From contig QUOL01000029.1 in assembly GCA_009761415.1 (NCBI GenBank), positions 79,543-143,542 of the forward strand: 64,000 nucleotides of DNA. The letters are read 5' to 3'. The stretch comes from Sarcomyxa edulis (taxonomy: Eukaryota > Basidiomycota > Agaricomycetes > Agaricales > Mycenaceae). Within the stretch, counting starts at the first letter, position 1, and each line of letters opens with the position of its first letter. The notes beneath the pieces were generated by a model. It saw only the letters and a program-made list of their open reading frames with translations, was not told where the DNA came from and did no database searches. The position numbers and the translations under genes are program-made. Shown here piece by piece: positions 45,801 to 54,478 of this stretch.

Positions 45801-47127
45801 ACCAAAGTTCGACTCTCCCCAGAAAGCCCGCCGCTTCACTGCCAAAGCTACTCAGTTTTTCACCAAGGGAGATCAAATGTTCAAAAGAAACAAAGGAAAG
45901 CCTCCCCTTCTTGTCATATTCAAACCAGAAACACGTCTTGCTATTCTCACGCAAGCACACGAGAACCTCGGTCACCGTGGAGTGCAATCAGTTTTCAATA
46001 CCCTTCGACTTCGCTTCTATTGGCCCCATCTCAGAGCCGACGTCATGCATCATGTTCAGTCCTGTCTCGAATGCCAACGCCGAAGCCTTAAGCGAATGGA
46101 AATTCCCATCACTGTATCGGTCCCCGTAACTCTCTTCGCAAAGATTTATATCGACATCATGCACATGCCATTAGCGCAAGGATACACATGCATTGTCGCA
46201 GCAAGAGACGACCTGTCTGGAACATGCGAAGCCAAGGCTCTTAAAAAGCATACCTCTCGCAATCTAGCAAACTTCTTTTGGGAATATATTTACTGTCGCT
46301 ATGGAGCCCCACAACGAGTCGTAACAGATAATGGACCAGAGGTCAAGGGTGCATTTGCTAAATTGCTGGACAGAATGAAACTGCCACAAGTCAGGATTTC
46401 AGCCTACAACAAACATGCAAACGGAGTGGTGGAACGAGGTCATTTCACACTAAGAGAAGCTATAATTAAAACCTGCAAGGGCAAGATCTCAGATTGGCCA
46501 AACTACGTTCCAGATGCAGTATTCGCTGATCGTGTCACCATCAACCGATCGACCGGCTTCTCACCCTTCCAACTTCTACATGCGACTGATCCGGTACTAC
46601 CGTTTGATTTGACGGAAGCCACCTTTTTGGTCGAAGGATTTCGAGCCGGAATCTCTACCTCTGAATTGCTAGCCCTTCGAATTCGTCAGCTTCACAAACA
46701 TGAAGAAGACCTGGCGCGCGCTGCTGAAACTCTTCGCAAGTCTCGATTCAAATCTAAGGCACAGTTTGAAAAACGATTCCATCGCAAGCTTCAAAAGGAT
46801 CTGTATAAAGCTGGAGAACTTGTGCTGATACGCAACACTGCAGTCGAAGTCCAGATGAATCGCAAAGACAAGCCAAGATACTTGGGACCCTATCAAGTTA
46901 TTCGGAAAACCACTGGGGGAGCTTATGTTCTAGCAGAAGTGGACGGAGCCGTCCTCCACGAACGCGTCGCGGCATTCCGACTAATTCCCTACATCACACG
47001 GCACCACGAATTCATGAAGTCTGGATGGTTAGATGTCAGTGATTCTGATAAGAGTCTTACGACCTCCAGTGAATCTAGCTCCGACGATAGCCTGGACAGT
47101 GAATCCTCAGGAACAGAATCCGAGTAA
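42895..47127 (+). CDS. Pol polyprotein: reverse transcriptase, RNase H, integrase
   Basis: Open for 1410 codons from ATG 42895. The first 280 residues are Ser/Thr-rich and look like the antisense shadow of another frame, so the functional start may be nearer 43770 (acidic SDSESECPQL). RT occupies about 380-700 with YRSRWFCVLKKNGKLRIVHD, DLFWGFDARK, LPMGFTNSPAEFQ and the catalytic box IFIDDL. RNase H starts at FLSVDSSFKAVG and keeps the LE..LYRALRHWR and DA..GML blocks. Integrase has the HHCC finger (HENLGHRG..CLECQ), catalytic Asp in YIDIMH, Asp in VVTDNGPE and Glu in VVERGH, then a GPY/F module (YLGPYQVIRK). No break is seen, so the enzyme set looks competent. Confidence 0.92.
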   Translation: MRSEKNSSTESATFWRSYADETSGMKSRDDEFIPVASFMTFPSIVPASSPSMSFAFLFPSSTSSESKAAIAWRTKYITLFASAFMTSQPSGPCWTIKYSTQNTPNGWDSVLNALTRGGVSKSTFCKSKRSSSAYIPSWTSSSSGLSPSPQLSSPWPSSIFKPRICHYHVQQTLPTPTEARTSSFPADPAKTTDNHCRLVVSMSSYLRFTRSSLSNNVTSCWPLRFSSYLYASISSGFSSLHTVLTSWDLASRSSFCVPNQFSLSSTNSVPSLTSKNSFGPNIWRCFSVRLSDSESECPQLAEESESDDKEDTDAEEEDESDLYFLCPEDNTADAQAFTMYKRVDKKVHPVSGTFPQEAQVRRTIPEDPLLSLPYLTKTPPEFVPTAKLTEERLAQLNVNGDNFLWPEEEKLFKHIMLLNEEAIAFEEKDRGTLKESYFSPYIIPTVPHTPWEYKNIPIPPGIKEKVLDLLKSKIEAGVYEPSQSAYRSRWFCVLKKNGKLRIVHDLQPLNKVTIRDAGLPPIVDDFVEGFGGRQCYTVFDLFWGFDARKTHPDSRDLTAFLTPLGLLRITSLPMGFTNSPAEFQKCMVFILQDEIPHIAHIFIDDLPIKGPKTQYLDNEGKPETLKENPGIRRFIWEHAVDVHRIMHRIKCAGATFAPKKAQICRPEVLIVGQKCTPMGRLPDDDKVEKILKWGPLTNPREVRRFLGLCGTVRIWIKDYSLLVKPLTELYRQGFEFEWNERRQKAFDHIKTLVASAPALRAIDYESDLPAFLSVDSSFKAVGLILSQLDEQGRRRPARYGSIPMSERESRYSQPKLELFGLYRALRHWRLYLIGLKNFNVEVDAQYIKGMLNEPDLQPNAAINRWIQGILMFDFKLIHVPATRFKGPDALSRREPTSDEEVVSDDDSWLDDIALLTFIPDHKLPPFDLSASQSLPYSPQSLPSCQVNAARIAQERSLLDIQKFLKTLETPKFDSPQKARRFTAKATQFFTKGDQMFKRNKGKPPLLVIFKPETRLAILTQAHENLGHRGVQSVFNTLRLRFYWPHLRADVMHHVQSCLECQRRSLKRMEIPITVSVPVTLFAKIYIDIMHMPLAQGYTCIVAARDDLSGTCEAKALKKHTSRNLANFFWEYIYCRYGAPQRVVTDNGPEVKGAFAKLLDRMKLPQVRISAYNKHANGVVERGHFTLREAIIKTCKGKISDWPNYVPDAVFADRVTINRSTGFSPFQLLHATDPVLPFDLTEATFLVEGFRAGISTSELLALRIRQLHKHEEDLARAAETLRKSRFKSKAQFEKRFHRKLQKDLYKAGELVLIRNTAVEVQMNRKDKPRYLGPYQVIRKTTGGAYVLAEVDGAVLHERVAAFRLIPYITRHHEFMKSGWLDVSDSDKSLTTSSESSSDDSLDSESSGTESE
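42942..43760 (-). other. Antisense spliced-looking reading frame inside the gypsy element
   Basis: On the minus strand the gag-pol junction reads like protein better than the plus strand does. Segment 43760-43504 gives LTEKQRQILGPKEFFEVKLG, LNENWFGTQNELREAKSQLV, a CRLENPEEMEAYRYEL block and LLERLERVKRK, with a GTAAGT donor immediately at its end. Segment about 43292-42942 gives ALEDLLDLQNVLLDTPPLVN, FKTESHPFGVFCVEYFIV and ends DFIPEVSSA before a TAA. A middle part with WVSAEFVVHGSDKYE lies near 43360-43420. The joins between the three are not certain. The composition is helical and charged, like Gag-associated or accessory proteins. I cannot name a family. Confidence 0.45.
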
Positions 47128-47318
47128 CTGGGTCTCTTGAATTCAGTCGGCTAGCACAAACCTCACTAGGTCCCCGGCTGCAAACAATGTCTTCTATCAA
47201 TCGCTCTCCCAATAAAGTTTAAGGGATCAGCACTCACCCTGTATAAAAACAAGTGCCTACGTGCAAAAGTTCGTCCCAGAAAACACCCTCTGTATCTAGT
47301 CTGGCAACGTTCCTTACC

Positions 47319-48032
47319 ATGAATTCTTCTGCTTTCATTAAAAAATCACTCGACCTGGGCGAGCATATCGAATTCGATCAGATCTCAATTTCGTCCACAC
47401 AGTACGAAGGATCGCTTCGCGACGACATCCCATACCCTGATCCCACTTTGCGATTGCCGTCCCCTGTATTTAACTGTGCAGGACGCGAACCAGGCGAGCT
47501 CCCAACTCACTTTATCATTTCCCATACACCTATCTCCGGCACAGAGCTTTTGCCCTTCACCATTTCCGTCAAATCCGCACGTCAACCCTCCTTCGTTTCC
47601 TACCGCTGTTCGACATACATACTTCAAGCAAGACTGGAGTCGCCATTGCTTCTTGGAGAATGGGTTCGTTTAGCAGAAACTCATGACATTGTTCAACTGG
47701 GAAGGATTGTGCATTACGGGATGGGAAAAGTTGTTGTCGAAGGACGTTCACATGGGGAGACAGGTCCGCCCAAAATCCTACTCATCTTTTCCAAAGACTG
47801 TATCTCCCTTCCTCGTCACGAATGGCTACGCCTTCGATACAAGCGCGCTTTGTGGTTGATGGGAAGGAAGATCCATCAAATCGGATCGGGAGAGTGGTTT
47901 ATGGAAACGGGGCAGCATATCAGGATAACGTACGTTCGGCATAGCATCAGGGTGAAGTTTATCTTTTGGGACTGGTTGCAGCGTATTCAGCAGCTTGTCG
48001 GAGGGAGAACTGGAAGCGCCGAGACAGTTTAG
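47319..48032 (+). CDS. Extra ORF between pol and the 3' LTR
   Basis: The ATG at 47319 in the context TTACCATGAATTC opens 237 aa ending in TAG just before the 3' LTR region. The position is that of env in errantiviruses, but no signal peptide or convincing transmembrane helix is seen, so it is not an evident envelope protein. Segments include NSSAFIKKSLDLGEHIEFDQ, TYILQARLESPLLLGEWVRL, VQLGRIVHYGMGKVVVEGRS and a basic-aromatic C-terminus (LRLRYKRALWLMGRKI, WDWLQRIQQLVGG). It is open and undamaged in a young element, which suggests it is used. The frame could be read 22 codons upstream from 47253. Confidence 0.6.
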   Translation: MNSSAFIKKSLDLGEHIEFDQISISSTQYEGSLRDDIPYPDPTLRLPSPVFNCAGREPGELPTHFIISHTPISGTELLPFTISVKSARQPSFVSYRCSTYILQARLESPLLLGEWVRLAETHDIVQLGRIVHYGMGKVVVEGRSHGETGPPKILLIFSKDCISLPRHEWLRLRYKRALWLMGRKIHQIGSGEWFMETGQHIRITYVRHSIRVKFIFWDWLQRIQQLVGGRTGSAETV

Positions 48033-48136
48033 GTGGCAGTGCATTTCCGCTTTGTAATTCGAAACTCGCAATTATTTCTTTCACCCCCGCTCCCATACTT
48101 GCAACTGGGGACAGTTGATTTATCGTTCCCCGCGGA

Positions 48137-49039
48137 TGTCATACCTCCAAAATGTTTGGAGTAAAGACATGGTTAAGGGTTAGCATGCTGCGTTTCAGAA
48201 TTCTAGTGGATTCTCCAGAGAAAGCCACATACTACCAAACGCGACTCGGGGATTCGAGAATTTAGATTTGGGTCAGATTATAAGGAATTTGTCTTGACAG
48301 TCTTATCAGGACTTCAGACGGCTTACGATGGGTTAGCAGTTTCTTTTCCTTTCATTTTACTTTTACTATAGTTATTCTTAGTGCAAGGAGGCTGTGACTA
48401 CACAGCCTTGCACAGCTTCAAAAGATCCGGTAACCACACAGCCTTGCATAGCCTCGCACAGGTTTTGCATAGCCTTTCCGCTGACTAAACGCCAGATTTG
48501 GAGCAGTATATAAAGGGACTCTTTTGATAACTTTTGGTCGTCCAACTTTCTACCCCCAAATAGTTAGTTACCTGCTAGTAGTAACCAGTGCTCCAATAAC
48601 ACTCTTATCTACTACCTTTTGCGCTATAAGCTAAGTTTGCTGTCTCCGTGACTATAGGTACTTAAGGAAAGTGCCTCTTGTTTGTTTCCCATCGTACTCA
48701 AGTTGATCCGAATATCAACTATCGCTCCGTGCATCCGATCAGCCCCGGACGACTGATCCTCCGTTATCTATTTCCGTTCAGGACCGTGTGCCTGATACTC
48801 CGTGAAGCTCTCCGTGACTTAGTCCTCCGTGGACTCTCAGAAGTACCAAGTTCAAGACTTGGTCTAGTTTTGTTGATTTCCGAAGGTTTGTTTCTTGGCG
48901 GTTGTCGTACTGACCATTTGTTGTTCTTCAGAGAATTACACACATTTGGTGATTCAAGTACACTCTCCCTCCAAATTCAAATAGTCCGAATAACGTATAT
49001 TCCGACTGCGCTTATATTCAACTGAATATTTGTGTGACA
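48137..49039 (+). repeat. 3' LTR of the gypsy element
   Basis: 903 bp. I found one difference from the 5' LTR (T at 48769 for G at 37783). It is followed by the target duplication ACGT. Confidence 0.95.
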
Positions 49040-50206
49040 ACGTGAATTTTGTGAGAGAACAGGCCCCCGCACCAAAGACACTGTCTCGAATCTGTCATCT
49101 CAGATGTTAACAACAGAAGCTACAAAGATAATGTAGTTCAACGTACATCTTGTCGAAATGCGTTGCGAATGCTCGAGCAGATTATTCTCAGAGTCGAAGC
49201 TAACATCTTCTCGCGGTGTGAGGATGCCAGCATCCCCAGCCAAGGAATCGACAACTATACAACAACCTACTCTTATGCGACTCCTCAGACATAGCTAACT
49301 ACAGAGATACTGGTGGCATCACCACAAACGACTTACTTTTCGAATGACCGGACACTGAAAGACACCAAGTACCCGCTACTTGACGGTTTCTCCCCGAAAG
49401 CGGCCTCTTCATCCACTCACCAAACGCTAACCCGCCTTCGGTCACGTCTCAGAACGTTTCGGAATACTTGAAATCACACACGAACAACTTCTCCGAAGGA
49501 AATCTACCGCCAGAACCCAATTCCCTATCGTTGTTTCACCTGACCGAAGGCCCAATGTACTCGATCACCTCTCCGCAGCCCCCTAGATCCTTCGGACAGA
49601 TCCCAAATCGTTTCAGCAGGTTCCCTTTCACCTCTAGAAGACCTCATCGAGAGATACTTCACCGACAAAACATTGCCACCAGTCGACATACCGCCAATGT
49701 GATGCTTGCTGCCCTGAGCTGTTCTTCCTATCAAATCGGACATATTCCCTTTACATTGTGATCTCAATTCACACCTTTCCATGCATCTGGACGCCTCGTT
49801 AAGACCTCCGTCCACCCTGACCAAGTGGTGCTACGGAATATTCTTCCCTCTGTGTTTATCACATGACACAGCACTTGTAAGCGAGGTATCGCCCGCTAAC
49901 AAAGACACTACAGGTCTCCGCCTAGCAACCCACATCAAATTCACTCTTCTCGGACAACTTTGGCCGTCGCATCTTGGAAAAATCTATCGGAAGCTCCCCA
50001 TCATCCTGCTCACTCGGACATGTTTCATCCCTTCACAAATTCACCTTGCAACGCTTTCAGAGAACACCTCAGGCCCTAACCTTTCACACTGAGCGAGGTT
50101 CGGACACATCAAAACCAATACCGGATCTGTTTCATCATTGGAGATCTCGGGGACCTTGGGATGGCACTCGGGGTGAAGAATTAGGCAAGGACAGGGAAGG
50201 AATTCA

Positions 50207-50215
50207 TATATAAAG
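50207..50215 (+). promoter_or_regulatory. TATA box in the left LTR
   Basis: TATATAAAG within the LTR, about 990 nt from its start. The mirror copy is in the right LTR near 53321-53329. Confidence 0.6.
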
Positions 50216-50427
50216 TAGGATAGGACATGGAGAACGGTAGATAGAACCAGTGTGGACGAGAACCAGAGGAACATACCCGAATCGACCAACTACCCAGTCA
50301 CTCTCTATAGGAATTCTATCTCTTTCTCATACTTCTGAAACCGAGACAAGGAACGATTACAGGAGTCGGTCAAAACAAGAGAAAAAGGACTTGATTCAGT
50401 CGGCAGTACCACTCCCGGAACAAAGGA

Positions 50428-50775
50428 AGCTCTCCGAAATCAGTCCAGAACTGTCCGAAACCCTCGAAGCTCTCCGAAATCAGTTCAAGAGCTGTCCGAA
50501 ACCTTCGATAGCTCTCCGAAGACGTTTTTCAGCTATACAAAGCATCGGTCGGCTCACCAAAAGCTGTCCGAGGCCCTCGTAGGTTCTCCAAGAACGAACT
50601 TATAGCTGTCCGAAGCCCTCGATAGCTCTCCGAAGACGTTTTATAAGCCGTCCAAAACATCGATCAGCTCTCCGAAAGCTGTCCGAGGCCTTCGTAGGTC
50701 TTCCAAGAACGAACCTATAGCTGTCCGAAGCCTCTAAACGGCCTACCGAGAACGAACCTACAAGTCCGAAGCTTA
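50428..50775 (+). repeat. Degenerate minisatellite in the LTR
   Basis: Repeated words AGCTCTCCGAA and AGCTGTCCGAA alternate with CCCTCGATAG- and AGACGTTTT-like spacers, forming a higher-order unit of roughly 40-45 nt or multiples. The mirror copy is at about 52758-53110. Confidence 0.75.
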
Positions 50776-50967
50776 CCTCACACCTCATCATCTCATACCC
50801 ACCTCACCACCGTTTTACGGACACATTATCCAAACACAAGTCATTGGGCATTAGGATTTCTCGCTACGTAAAATCCCCTCCGAGAAAACGTCACCTTACC
50901 CCCTAGAGGCGAACTATAGTTAGGAGTCTAGCACATCTACTCCTAGCGCCGCAGTCCTCATCACAAC

Positions 50968-50984
50968 TGGAGCCCACCGCGAGG
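50968..50984 (+). other. Primer binding site
   Basis: TGGAGCCCACCGCGAGG, 2 nt after the left LTR. It is the same 17 nt as at 38058, so both elements use the same tRNA primer, probably tRNA-Cys. Confidence 0.75.
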
Positions 50985-50995
50985 GGATTTAAAAG

Positions 50996-52633
50996 GTGTC
51001 TACTAGACGAGTTACCCGAGCCCAAACTCGTTTAGCTGAAGCAGAGCTTCAAGCCTTCTCTCAAACTTCCCGTATACCACATTTATCCGTCGAATATCCA
51101 CAAAGCGACCTTTCCGAAGAAACGACTCCGCCCGAATCGTCACCGCTATCGGACGTACCATCAATAAATCTTGATTGGTTGCCATCCCAAACACCTCCTT
51201 CCAACATAGATACCTCAGACGAAGAATTGCTCCCGCGTTCCGTTGAATCGGACACTATTTCAACAGAGGCCTCCCTTACGCCCTCAGAAGACTCGGTTAG
51301 CCTAGCCCAGGGAAACGAACCGTCAAACAGTTTACCAGCTGAACCCTTATCTCACCTCCAATTGGAGTCTCGAATCCTATCCATCCCTTCCCGCCAAACT
51401 TCAACACAAGACCAAACGCAGACTCAGCCGCCTCCTCCGTCTCAGATACCGTTACCATCGAATCGCATAACCCCTCGAATATCCCAACCCCGAATACAGA
51501 AAAACCTTCCAACAATGACGTCAAGACCACCGCCCACCCGGACCAGCAGGGACGCTCCAAAATTTGATGGTCTCGACGAATCTGTTACAAGGTATTTCGA
51601 AGACATAGACCAAGTATGCACGGCGGCTGGGAAAGCGTCGGATAAAGAGAAAATCGACATGGCTAGGTACTACCTTGGGGCGGAAGACGAATCGCTTTGG
51701 AAGGTGGTTACCGCAAAAGACTGGGACGCCTTCAAATCCGAAGTCCGGAAGCTTTATCCCGGATCAGACGAGAAAAAGAAATATACGCTCAATGATCTAG
51801 AGGTCTTGCTTGCAAAAGAAGCAGCAATACCGATTAACACCAAATCGGACTTTGGAAAATACCATCGATCTTTCACCAGGATATCGCATCATCTCAAAGA
51901 CCAAAACAAGATCTCTGCGAAAGAAGAGAATCGTCTCTACGTAAAAGGACTCCACCCGCAGTTCCTGGTCCAGCTAATGGCCCGACTAAAAATCAAGAAG
52001 CCCGACCAGGAACTCGACGAACCATATATGATCGATGACCTCTACAAGGAAGGCCAACATATCCTAGGAGGACAGGTTCTTTACAGCGGAACACAGACGA
52101 CTGGAATGGATCCGGTAGTTAAACAAGAAATAGACGAAATGTCGAGGGAAATAAAGGCGCTTAATAGGGAGTTGGCAGCAAGCATGAGTACGTTGGCAGC
52201 CACGTTATCAAACATGGGGGCAAACCAGGCCATGTCGTACAATAACCGTTACCAAGGCTATGTCCCGGCGCAGGGAAGGGCACCTAACCCATTCCTCGAT
52301 CGATCCCCTGTCCGAAGAACTCAAAACGGTCCAGGAAACGGCTCGGTTTGTGCGTTCTGTTCGGACACGTCTCACTTCATTCGAGATTGTCCGAAGGTCG
52401 CCGAATTTATCAGAGATGGGAAATGCATGCGAAACATGAACGGAAAAGTCGTACTTCCGAACGGAGCATGGGTTCCTTCAAATATAGAAGGAATCAACTT
52501 GGCTGCCAGAATCAACAGGTACCATGAAATGTATCCGGGGTCAATTATAAATGGCGTCAACTTTGTACGCTGTGATGAGGACTGCGGCGCTAGGAGTAGA
52601 TGGGCTAGACTCCTAACTATAGTTCGCCTCTAG
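50996..52633 (+). pseudogene. Truncated gag of the inverted-LTR element
   Basis: The frame runs from GTG TCT ACT at 50996, where an ATG would be expected at the start of STRRVTRAQTRLAEAE. The first true ATG is at 51514. It has a disordered Ser/Pro/Thr-rich N-terminus, then a capsid-like domain (DAPKFDGLDESVTRYFEDID, WDAFKSEVRKLYPGSDEKKK) and a CCHC knuckle, CAFCSDTSHFIRDC, near the end. After NGVNFVR at 52570 the frame passes into the inverted LTR and stops at 52633. The start is probably lost and the C-terminus and pol are missing. It belongs to the same broad gypsy Gag type as the neighbouring element but is clearly a different family. Confidence 0.82.
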
Positions 52634-54319
52634 GGGGTAAGGTGACGTTTTCTCGGAGGGGATTTTACGTAGCGAGAAATCCTAATGCCCAGTGACTTGT
52701 GTTTGGATAATGTGTTCGTATGGTGGTGAGGTGGGTATGAGATGATGAGGTGTAAGGTAAGCTTCGGACTTGTAGGATCGTTCTCGGTAGGCCGTTTAGA
52801 GGCTTCGGACAGCTATAGGTTCGATCTTGGAAAACCTACGAAGGCCTCGGACAGCTTTCGGAGAGCTGATCGATGCTTCGGACGGCTTATAATACGTCTT
52901 CGGAGAGCTATCGGGGGCTTCGGACAGCTATAAGTTCGATCTTGGAGAACCTACGAGGGCCTCGGACAGCTTTTGGTGAGCTGACCGATGCTTTGTATAG
53001 TTATAAAACGTCTTCGGAGAGCTATCGAAGGTTTCGGACAGCTCTGAACTGATTTCGGAGAGCTTTAAGGGTTTCGGACAGCTCTGGACTGATTTCGGAG
53101 AGCTTCCTTTGTTCCGGGAGTGGTACTGCCGACTGAATCAAGTCCTTTTTTTTCTCTTGTTTTGACCGACTCCTGTAATCGTTCCTTGTCTCGGTTTCAG
53201 AAGTATGAGAAAGAGATAGAATTCCTATAGAGAGTGACTGGGTAGTTGGTCGATTCGGGTATGTTCCTCTGGTTCTCGTCCACACTGGTTCTATCTACCG
53301 TTCTCCACGTCCTATCCTACTTTATATATGAATTCCTTCCCTGTCCTTGCCTAATTCTTCACCCCGAGTGCCATCCCAAGGTCCCCGAGATCTCCAATGA
53401 TGAAACAGATCCGGTATTGGTTTAGATGTGTCCGAACCTCGCTCAGTGTGAAAGGTTAGGGCCTGAGGTGTTTTCTGAAAGCGTTGCAAGGTGAATTTTG
53501 CGAAGGGATGAAACATGTCCGAGTGAGCAGGATGATGGGGAGCTTCCGATAGATTTTTCCAAGATGCGACGGCCAAAGTTGTCCGAGAAGAGTGAATTTG
53601 ATGTGGGTTGCTAGGCGGAGACCTGTAGTGTCTTTGTTAGCGGGCGATACCTCGCTTACAAGTGCTGTGTCATGTGATAAACACAAAGGGAAGAATATTC
53701 CGTAGCACCACTTGGTCAGGGTGGACGGAGGTCTTAACGAGGCGTCCAGACGCATGGAAAGGTGTGAATTGAGATCACAATGTAAAGGGAATATGTCCGA
53801 TTTGATAGGAAGAACAGCTCAGGGCAGCAAGCATCACATTGGCGGTATGTCGACTGGTGGCAATGTTTTATCGGTGAAGTATCTCTCGATGAGGTCTTCT
53901 AGAGGTGAAAGGGAGCCTGCTGAAACGATTTGGGATCTGTCCGAAGGATCTAGGGGGCTGCGGAGAGGTGATCGAGTACATTGGGCCTTCGGTCAGGTGA
54001 AACGACGATAGGGAATTGGGTTCTGGCGGTAGATTTCCTTCGGAGAAGTTGTTCGTGTGTGATTTCAGGTATTCCAAAACGTTCTGAGACGTGACCGAAG
54101 GCGGGTTAGCGTTTCGTGAGTGGATGAAGAGGCCGCTTTCGGGGAGGAACCGTCAAGTAGCGGGTACTTGGTGTCTTTCAGTGTCCGGTCATTCGAAAAG
54201 TAAGTCGTTTGTGGTAATACCACCAGTGTCTCTGTAGTTAGCTATGTCTGGGGAGTCGCATAAGAGTAGGTTGTTGTATAGTTGTCGATTCCTTGGCTGG
54301 GGATGCTGGCATCCTCACA
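52571..54319 (-). repeat. Right LTR (reverse) of the inverted pair
   Basis: Reverse complement of the left LTR, the same 1749-bp length, with a small number of differences (for example one extra Lys-codon-sized insertion in a poly-A tract at about 53151, balanced elsewhere). Confidence 0.88.
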
Positions 54320-54339
54320 CTTCCTCCTAACTTTTAAAT

Positions 54340-54359
54340 ATCGACCGTCCCCGGTCGAT
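54340..54359. repeat. 8-bp hairpin upstream of the paralogue array
   Basis: ATCGACCG, a 4-nt TCCC loop, then CGGTCGAT. It lies 87 nt before the TATA box of the first array gene. It could be a symmetric binding site. Confidence 0.55.
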
Positions 54360-54426
54360 CATCCGGAGGGCAAACACAACAACGTGCCCGTGACCAAAAC
54401 AGGGCAAGGACGACCGGCCAAGGACC

Positions 54427-54433
54427 TATAAAT
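54427..54433 (+). promoter_or_regulatory. TATA box of array gene 1
   Basis: TATAAAT, 52 nt before the ATG at 54479. Confidence 0.55.
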
Positions 54434-54478
54434 TCCAAGGTTAAGACGGCCAGAGCTTTCCTGAAAGCAACAAGCCAA

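Larger units (their letters stand above)
37151..49039 (+). mobile_element. Complete Ty3/gypsy LTR retrotransposon, recent insertion
   Basis: The element is 11,889 bp with two 903-bp LTRs, both TGTCATACC..TGTGTGACA. It has a 4-bp direct duplication ACGT (37147-37150 and 49040-49043), a tRNA-type PBS 4 nt after the 5' LTR, a Gag-protease ORF, and a Pol ORF in the order RT, RNase H, integrase (Ty3/gypsy order). I compared the LTRs and found one substitution (G at 37783, T at 48769). The insertion is therefore very young. Both large ORFs are open, so the element may be active. Non-standard extras are an antisense frame set between gag-pro and pol and an ORF between pol and the 3' LTR. Confidence 0.95.
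49217..50965 (+). repeat. Left LTR (forward) of the inverted pair
   Basis: 1749 bp, TG..CA ends, ending directly before ACTGGAGCCC (PBS). A TATATAAAG box lies at 50207-50215, and an internal tandem minisatellite at about 50428-50775. Confidence 0.88.
49217..54319. mobile_element. Retroelement fragment with LTRs in inverted orientation
   Basis: Two copies of a 1749-bp LTR face each other: TGTGAGGATGCC..CTCATCACA at 49217-50965, and its reverse complement at 52571-54319. The loop of 1605 bp contains one PBS, identical to that of the neighbouring gypsy element, and a gag ORF cut off at the inner end of the right LTR. No pol is present. I see no target duplication (left flank CGCGG, right flank CTTCC). 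This is not a normal LTR element and not a solo-LTR insertion into gag, because gag does not resume after 54319. It behaves as a 5.1-kb palindrome. Confidence 0.85.

Noticed and set aside
47319..48032. Calling the ORF downstream of pol an envelope protein
   Set aside because: Position alone suggests it; I see no signal peptide, furin-like site or membrane anchor.
49468..50213. Open frames of about 80-110 codons in the 1749-bp LTR
   Set aside because: They occur identically in mirror orientation in both LTR copies and have no domain; this is better explained as non-coding LTR sequence.
52571..54319. An independent solo LTR inserted into gag
   Set aside because: Gag does not continue on the far side and there is no target duplication, so simple insertion does not explain the structure.
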